DNA of 5,820 nt from CAXDOZ01 sp963991145 (lineage in GTDB: Bacteria; Bacteroidota; Bacteroidia; Chitinophagales; JABDMM01): NCBI GenBank assembly GCA_963991145.1, contig CAXDOZ010000136.1, positions 1 to 5,820 of the forward strand, given 5' to 3'. Below, in pieces: positions 5,808 through 5,820 of this stretch. The notes under the pieces were generated by a model. That model did no database searches. It was not told the DNA's origin and worked only from the letters and a program-made list of their open reading frames with translations. The position numbers were made by a program, and so were the translations under genes. Position 1 is the stretch's first letter, and every line of letters starts with the position of its first letter.

Positions 5808-5820
5808 CAAAGAAAAAAGC

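Noticed and set aside
1..5820. A defence, toxin-antitoxin, secondary-metabolite or other new multigene system
   Set aside because: The three protein genes belong to recognised envelope, signalling and secretion families, and no other intact reading frame is supported.

Overview
The window comes from a member of the Bacteroidota, most likely a flavobacterial or cryomorphacean-type lineage; the class is an inference. Three things point there. The left-hand gene ends in a type IX secretion (gliding-motility-associated) C-terminal sorting domain, which is largely confined to this phylum. A tRNA-Val gene is preceded by a phylum-type promoter (TTG, 20 nt, TAnnTTTG). The protein genes lack clear Shine-Dalgarno sequences. 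All three protein-coding genes look intact apart from the window edge, and their base composition looks alike, with no sign of recent transfer.

Layout. From the left edge to 1106 (+) is the C-terminal part of a large secreted or surface protein with Ig/PKD-like modules and the sorting domain. Positions 1107-1451 hold no protein gene. They contain a short 8-bp-periodic repeat array, a shared bidirectional terminator hairpin, tRNA-Leu(GAG) on the minus strand, a second hairpin, and a second 8-bp-periodic array. Positions 1452-2963 (-) encode a membrane sensor histidine kinase with what looks like a duplicated extracytoplasmic sensor module. Positions 3005-5566 (-) encode a large AsmA-like membrane-anchored envelope protein, whose stop lies 41 nt ahead of the kinase start, so the two are probably one operon read leftward. 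Positions 5567-5732 are a divergent promoter region, and tRNA-Val(TAC) at 5733-5807 (+) reads toward the right edge.

How the genes fit together. The AsmA-like protein probably works in the cell envelope (lipid or outer-membrane homeostasis by family analogy), and the kinase could monitor the same compartment. No response regulator is present in the window, so the partner must lie elsewhere. The secreted protein on the left is convergent with the operon and unrelated in expression.

The least explained structure is the pair of short repeat arrays. The same 21-bp sequence appears just after the stop codon of each of the two convergent protein genes, in the same orientation relative to the gene it follows. 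That makes it look like a 3'-end element of transcripts or a dispersed intergenic repeat family. I see no CRISPR array, insertion sequence, phage gene or clear defence system here.
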